From Polytrichum commune (lineage: Eukaryota > Streptophyta > Polytrichopsida > Polytrichales > Polytrichaceae), in contig OX485805.1 in assembly GCA_950295325.1 (NCBI GenBank), positions 12,432,501 to 12,496,500 on the forward strand: DNA of 64,000 nucleotides. Reading direction: 5' to 3'. The notes under the pieces are model-generated. The model did not search any database. It saw only the letters and a list, made by a program, of their open reading frames with translations, and was not told the DNA's origin. Both the position numbers and the translations under genes were made by a program. Positions 60,521-64,000 of the stretch are shown here, one piece after another; the first letter of the stretch is position 1; each line of letters starts with the position of its first letter.

Positions 60521-61749
60521 TTGCATGAGTGGGCCCATAACCAATTGAAGCATAATAGAACTAGAGATCAGATTGCACAAGCAAATACACATATACAAAG
60601 GCATATGAATAATGTTTGGAGTGAGATAATCACTTCCACTCATTGCCCTGCTTTTTATTGCACTCTTCTTCTTTGGTTCATACAATACATATGGGATATC
60701 TCAACTCCCAATTCCCACAAACCGTACGGATTTATTCAAACCTTATTTATTCTTAAACCTCTAACAATCATCATTTTATGACTACAAGCAATTTAATGCT
60801 CTAATTTCAATATGCCACTTAAATATTTTATATAAATACGAGACAAAATAAAATAAAAGAAGCACAAAAGGAGTATTTTGAAAACTTAAATTATTATAAA
60901 AATAAATAACCCACATGCTAAGTCAACCACAATTTTGGAGTGGCTTTCCCATTTAAGAAGGTGTCATCCCTTGTTGTCAAAGGTAATGCCCATTGGTTGT
61001 TGGAATAGGTGCACATGTGATGAAGAGTGATGGTGTGAAAAGTCTGGCTATCTCAATTTGTAAAAAATATATATATATATAAGTAAAAAAGTAAATAAAA
61101 ATCTGTGGTTATAAGAAATATGCAAACACACCACTTGGCAATGTAGGTGATAGCAAAGGTGGTCCCCTAGGTGGCACATCCTATTTTATAATATGCAGTA
61201 TATTGGTGCATTATAGTACAATGTTGAAAGGTATCATTGTTTCAATGGCTAGTATTCCAAAAGCCAACATAGTTTTGATCGCATGAGTCATTTTTTTAAT
61301 CATTTTTGTGTGATTATGTTGCTATCCATCAATGAAACATGTTCACAAGTTGCACATCGATTTCCAACATATTTATGATGATAATGAAAAGATAGCTCTC
61401 GATCTCATCCAACTAGGCATCAAAAACCACACAAATTGCCATTTCAAATTTCAAAATCGGAGTTGAGATGCAAATGCCATAAGTTCCAAAGTAAAGTTTT
61501 CCCCGTTTTTAAAACGACCACATAGCCCCCGCCCCCAGTTGTGTTTACCAATAAACTTAGAATGGTTAGTATATTCTAAGCATATATAGTGGAGGTGCCT
61601 ATTCCCAATTGGGACCCCATCGGTAATCTATAGGGTACTAGAATTTCAATCAAGCTAAGACTAAATTTCAAGTGGGCTGGAACCAATAGTGCCATGACAC
61701 ATGTCTTGGTTTTGAGTGCTAAAGTGAGGATGAATGAGCGGTAATGGCA
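60521..61749. other. Intergenic sequence, no gene seen
   Basis: AT-rich with a short TA run near 61067-61080. Frames are short and unrecognised. Confidence 0.45.
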
Positions 61750-61962
61750 GACTCTAGACGTTGGTAATATGTTTGGGCCAACTTTTGGCTTCAAAAATTC
61801 ATAATAATTTCAATTTAAGGAATAAAATTACCCCCAAAAATTGCAATCCTCTTGATTCTTATCTTCCTGCACATGAAAAAAATGGCACTGCCTTATACTT
61901 CTCTAGATCTAGCTCATAATCACTTAAGTGATCGCTTATGAGTGCCTCTACTCTAGTCCATT
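61750..61962 (+). repeat. Dispersed repeat, inverted relative of 2310-2522
   Basis: Matches the reverse complement of 2310-2522, sharing AATTTCAATTTAAGGAATAA and the flanking context. Small indels break the frame that is open in the other copy. Confidence 0.6.
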
Positions 61963-62200
61963 CTCAAAGCAACAAGTGTTTTTCCGGTGTCCGTTCTTAA
62001 TTACAAGCCTTGCCATACAACATTAAGATATAGGCGTTTAATTTAAGAAGAGTGACCACATAAGGTCCACATAACGCCTTACAAATTCTTGTCTCAAGTG
62101 ACCTCCCTACCCACTCCACTCCACACCACTCCTCCATCACTCTTTATTGGGGTTAGATTGGACACACATTTGTATTGATTAAGAAGCAATGAGCTATGTC

Positions 62201-62354
62201 CAGGGGCGTTGCCAGGCCTACCCTAGGTCCGAAAGCCCACTTGAAAGCCTAGATTGTATATGGAAAATGTTTTATTCTTGAGAAAATATACCCTGGATAA
62301 AATTTGATTTCCCGAGCCGACCTCCCCTTAAAATCAAGGTTGGTGATGCCCCTG
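62201..62354. mobile_element. 154-bp hAT MITE with perfect 8-bp TSD
   Basis: Starts CAGGGGCGTTGCCAGG and ends GGTGATGCCCCTG, giving inverted ends with the CAGGGGC core common among hAT elements. GCTATGTC is repeated exactly on both sides (62193-62200 and 62355-62362). It is a different family from the 226-bp MITE. Confidence 0.9.
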
Positions 62355-62660
62355 GCTATGTCATGCAAACTGGAATCTATTATATCAACACACAAGGAGG
62401 TGACGACAGCGACGGCAGCCGTTGCCCCACCGTTCTAGAAAGGTAGGGGAACACGCGTCATGTGCATGGGTGGAAAGGGCCAGGCAGCATGGGCCCATAC
62501 TAGAAGAAACTAATGCATGAACTCCTATCTCCAACTCAATTTGCAATTGCTTCGCAACTAGTATTGCATTGCCAACCCAGCATGGGTGTCAATTTTTCCT
62601 GCCATTTCCCAGTCTAGATTGCCGAACAATCCAATATGGTGTAATCTAATTGCAAAGGAT

Positions 62661-62880
62661 ATGTCGTAGTTATTCCTATTAGGATCTCATAAAAACTGAT
62701 ACTTTGACTCCAAGCTCACAAAGACAATGTGTGGCAGCAACCTCAAATTTGGGCTGAGGAAGATATCATGCATTCCCTTGTGAAAATGTCATAGCAAAGT
62801 TCATACCCATGTCGTAGTTATTCCTATTAAGATCTCATAAGAACCGATACTTTGACTCCAAGCTCACAAGTTCGACAATG
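62661..62880. repeat. Direct repeat of about 60 bp next to the F-box gene
   Basis: ATGTCGTAGTTATTCCTATT and the following GATCTCATAA, ACTTTGACTCCAAGCTCACA occur at 62661-62720 and again at 62809-62868 with few differences. A block near 62741 (CTCAAATTTGGGCTGAGGAA) also resembles one near 63012. Together these suggest a local duplication in the 3' flank of the F-box gene. Confidence 0.8.
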
Positions 62881-63059
62881 GTCGACAGCAAGTTGTTGTC
62901 CACATTGACAACCATTGAAATAATCAAACTTCCTTTCGATGACAGATCGAAGTGTGTAAAGTCGCCCAAATTTCTCCAACTAATTCCTGTGAATGATTGT
63001 TTATTACCACCTCAAAATTGGCTGAGGAAAGATTTCATACATTCCAAGTGGAATTCAAA

Positions 63060-64000
63060 TCAAGCCACACTCGTGAACGTGGGAGTGGCTGCGAAGATGC
63101 CCTTGAGGTCCGGGTTGTTGGTGAATTCCTTTGTTGGCTGCAACGGCACAAAGCTCCATCGCCGTGTCATCCCATCAAACATCACCACCACATTCGATCT
63201 CGGGTTTGCAACATAGATAACATTCTCCTGTCCAACACAACTCAATGAAGTGTGCTGCATACCGGGCACAATCGCATGAAGAGAAGCTTCAAGTGAAGGC
63301 TCACGAGGTGCAACCTGGCCCACATTTGTCCAGTCTCCACTTCCGACGCTCGAATCGAGCTCCATAATGTGGAGCCTCGAAGTTTTGTTGTGCACTCCAA
63401 CGACGGCGACGTTGCCACGAAACTTAACGAGCGTTGGGCTGCACAAAAATAAGGGTATGGTCGTTAAGAGCTTCTTCCACACGCCATCGAAGTCATCGTA
63501 CGTTCGTATACATTTCGCGCAACAATCGAAATAATGAAAACTTCCATTCACAAAATGGCATTGCTTCTCCACTCCGAAAAGTTCCCGGGGTAGCTCGGCA
63601 CCCGTCGTCCATTGCGCGGTGGATGAGTTGTAGAGATGGGTCAGCCTTCCATCTGCATCATCAAATGTGAGGATCTGACCGGCAAGGATGACTTTATATG
63701 TTCGTGTCACCTTGTCCACATGCATGCCACAAATGAGTGGGGGTTTCATCGCGCGGTTGGATGGGAAAGGTGGAAGCTGTCTCCACTTGTTAGTGATAGG
63801 GTTCACAACAAGAAATTTCACATCCTTTTGAGGCGTTGTAAAACCTACCATGAAGCAGAGGAGGCCTTCATCGGCCGCCACAAGATAGACATCACCCCGC
63901 GGCTTCCACAGATGCAGTTGCTCCATGGCGGGTTGCAAATTGCTGAGAGGCAGATGGTACCACCGTTGCAATGTGGGACTGTATGTTGCAATCGAAGCGC
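63060..64000 (-). CDS. F-box/kelch-repeat-type protein, C-terminal part
   Basis: The minus-strand frame is open from the window edge to the TGA at 63060-63062, giving the last 312 residues or so. The N terminus, where an F-box would lie, is outside the window. Kelch/F-box-associated features include the start S-P-T-L-Q-R-W-Y-H-L-P-L, V-N-P-I-T-N-K-W-R-Q-L-P-P-F-P, T-A-Q-W-T-T-G-A-E-L-P, F-V-N-G-S-F-H-Y-F-D and V-W-K-K-L. Proteins of this class select substrates for SCF ubiquitin ligases. The substrate is unknown. An AATAAA on the minus strand (63005-63000) lies about 55 nt past the stop. No intron is seen in this part. The F-box itself is inferred from family architecture, not seen. Confidence 0.82.
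   Translation of the reverse strand, partial: ASIATYSPTLQRWYHLPLSNLQPAMEQLHLWKPRGDVYLVAADEGLLCFMVGFTTPQKDVKFLVVNPITNKWRQLPPFPSNRAMKPPLICGMHVDKVTRTYKVILAGQILTFDDADGRLTHLYNSSTAQWTTGAELPRELFGVEKQCHFVNGSFHYFDCCAKCIRTYDDFDGVWKKLLTTIPLFLCSPTLVKFRGNVAVVGVHNKTSRLHIMELDSSVGSGDWTNVGQVAPREPSLEASLHAIVPGMQHTSLSCVGQENVIYVANPRSNVVVMFDGMTRRWSFVPLQPTKEFTNNPDLKGIFAATPTFTSVA

Overview
This is nuclear DNA of a land plant: AT-rich intergenic sequence, a few spliced plant genes with GT-AG introns, and many plant-type transposon relics. No prokaryotic operon, rRNA or tRNA gene or CRISPR array was seen. The lineage is inferred. The CHASE-domain histidine kinase departs from the canonical AHK2/3/4 form and resembles the second CHASE-kinase group known from early-diverging land plants, so a bryophyte or other seedless plant is my best guess.

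Five host genes are supported. (1) A hybrid cytokinin-receptor-like histidine kinase, + strand, 11365-18947, modelled as 14 exons and 1041 aa. (2) An intronless arogenate/prephenate dehydratase for phenylalanine synthesis, - strand, 32214-33500. (3) A two-exon Bet v 1/PR-10-like protein, + strand, 42241-44909, 155 aa. (4) A four-exon type II membrane protein resembling DUF1647 glycosyltransferase-like proteins, - strand, 45948-48461, 526 aa. (5) An F-box/kelch-type protein, - strand, cut by the right edge of the window. They have unrelated functions and do not form a cluster.

The rest is a layered record of transposition, and several elements have readable ends and target-site duplications (TSDs). 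They include a 1501-bp Mutator-like fold-back palindrome (36064-37564, 9-bp TSD), a plant mariner element with a DD39D transposase carrying one stop and one frameshift (29392-31326), and a 3.9-kb pogo-like element (56216-60107). The pogo-like element holds a decayed AT-hook/DDE transposase and two captured host exon fragments, one chloride-channel-like and one GTE/bromodomain-protein-like. There is also a Tourist/Harbinger MITE with an expanded relative, a 226-bp hAT MITE family with at least nine copies, TA-target MITEs, a second hAT MITE, a LINE relic and a possible CACTA relic.

The insertions can be ordered in places. At 49999-50818 one hAT MITE was entered by a TA-target MITE and by a second copy of its own family. 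The pogo-like element split a degenerate tandem array. The observations most worth a second look are the unusual CHASE pocket and splice structure of the kinase, the exon-capturing pogo-like element, and the large palindrome.
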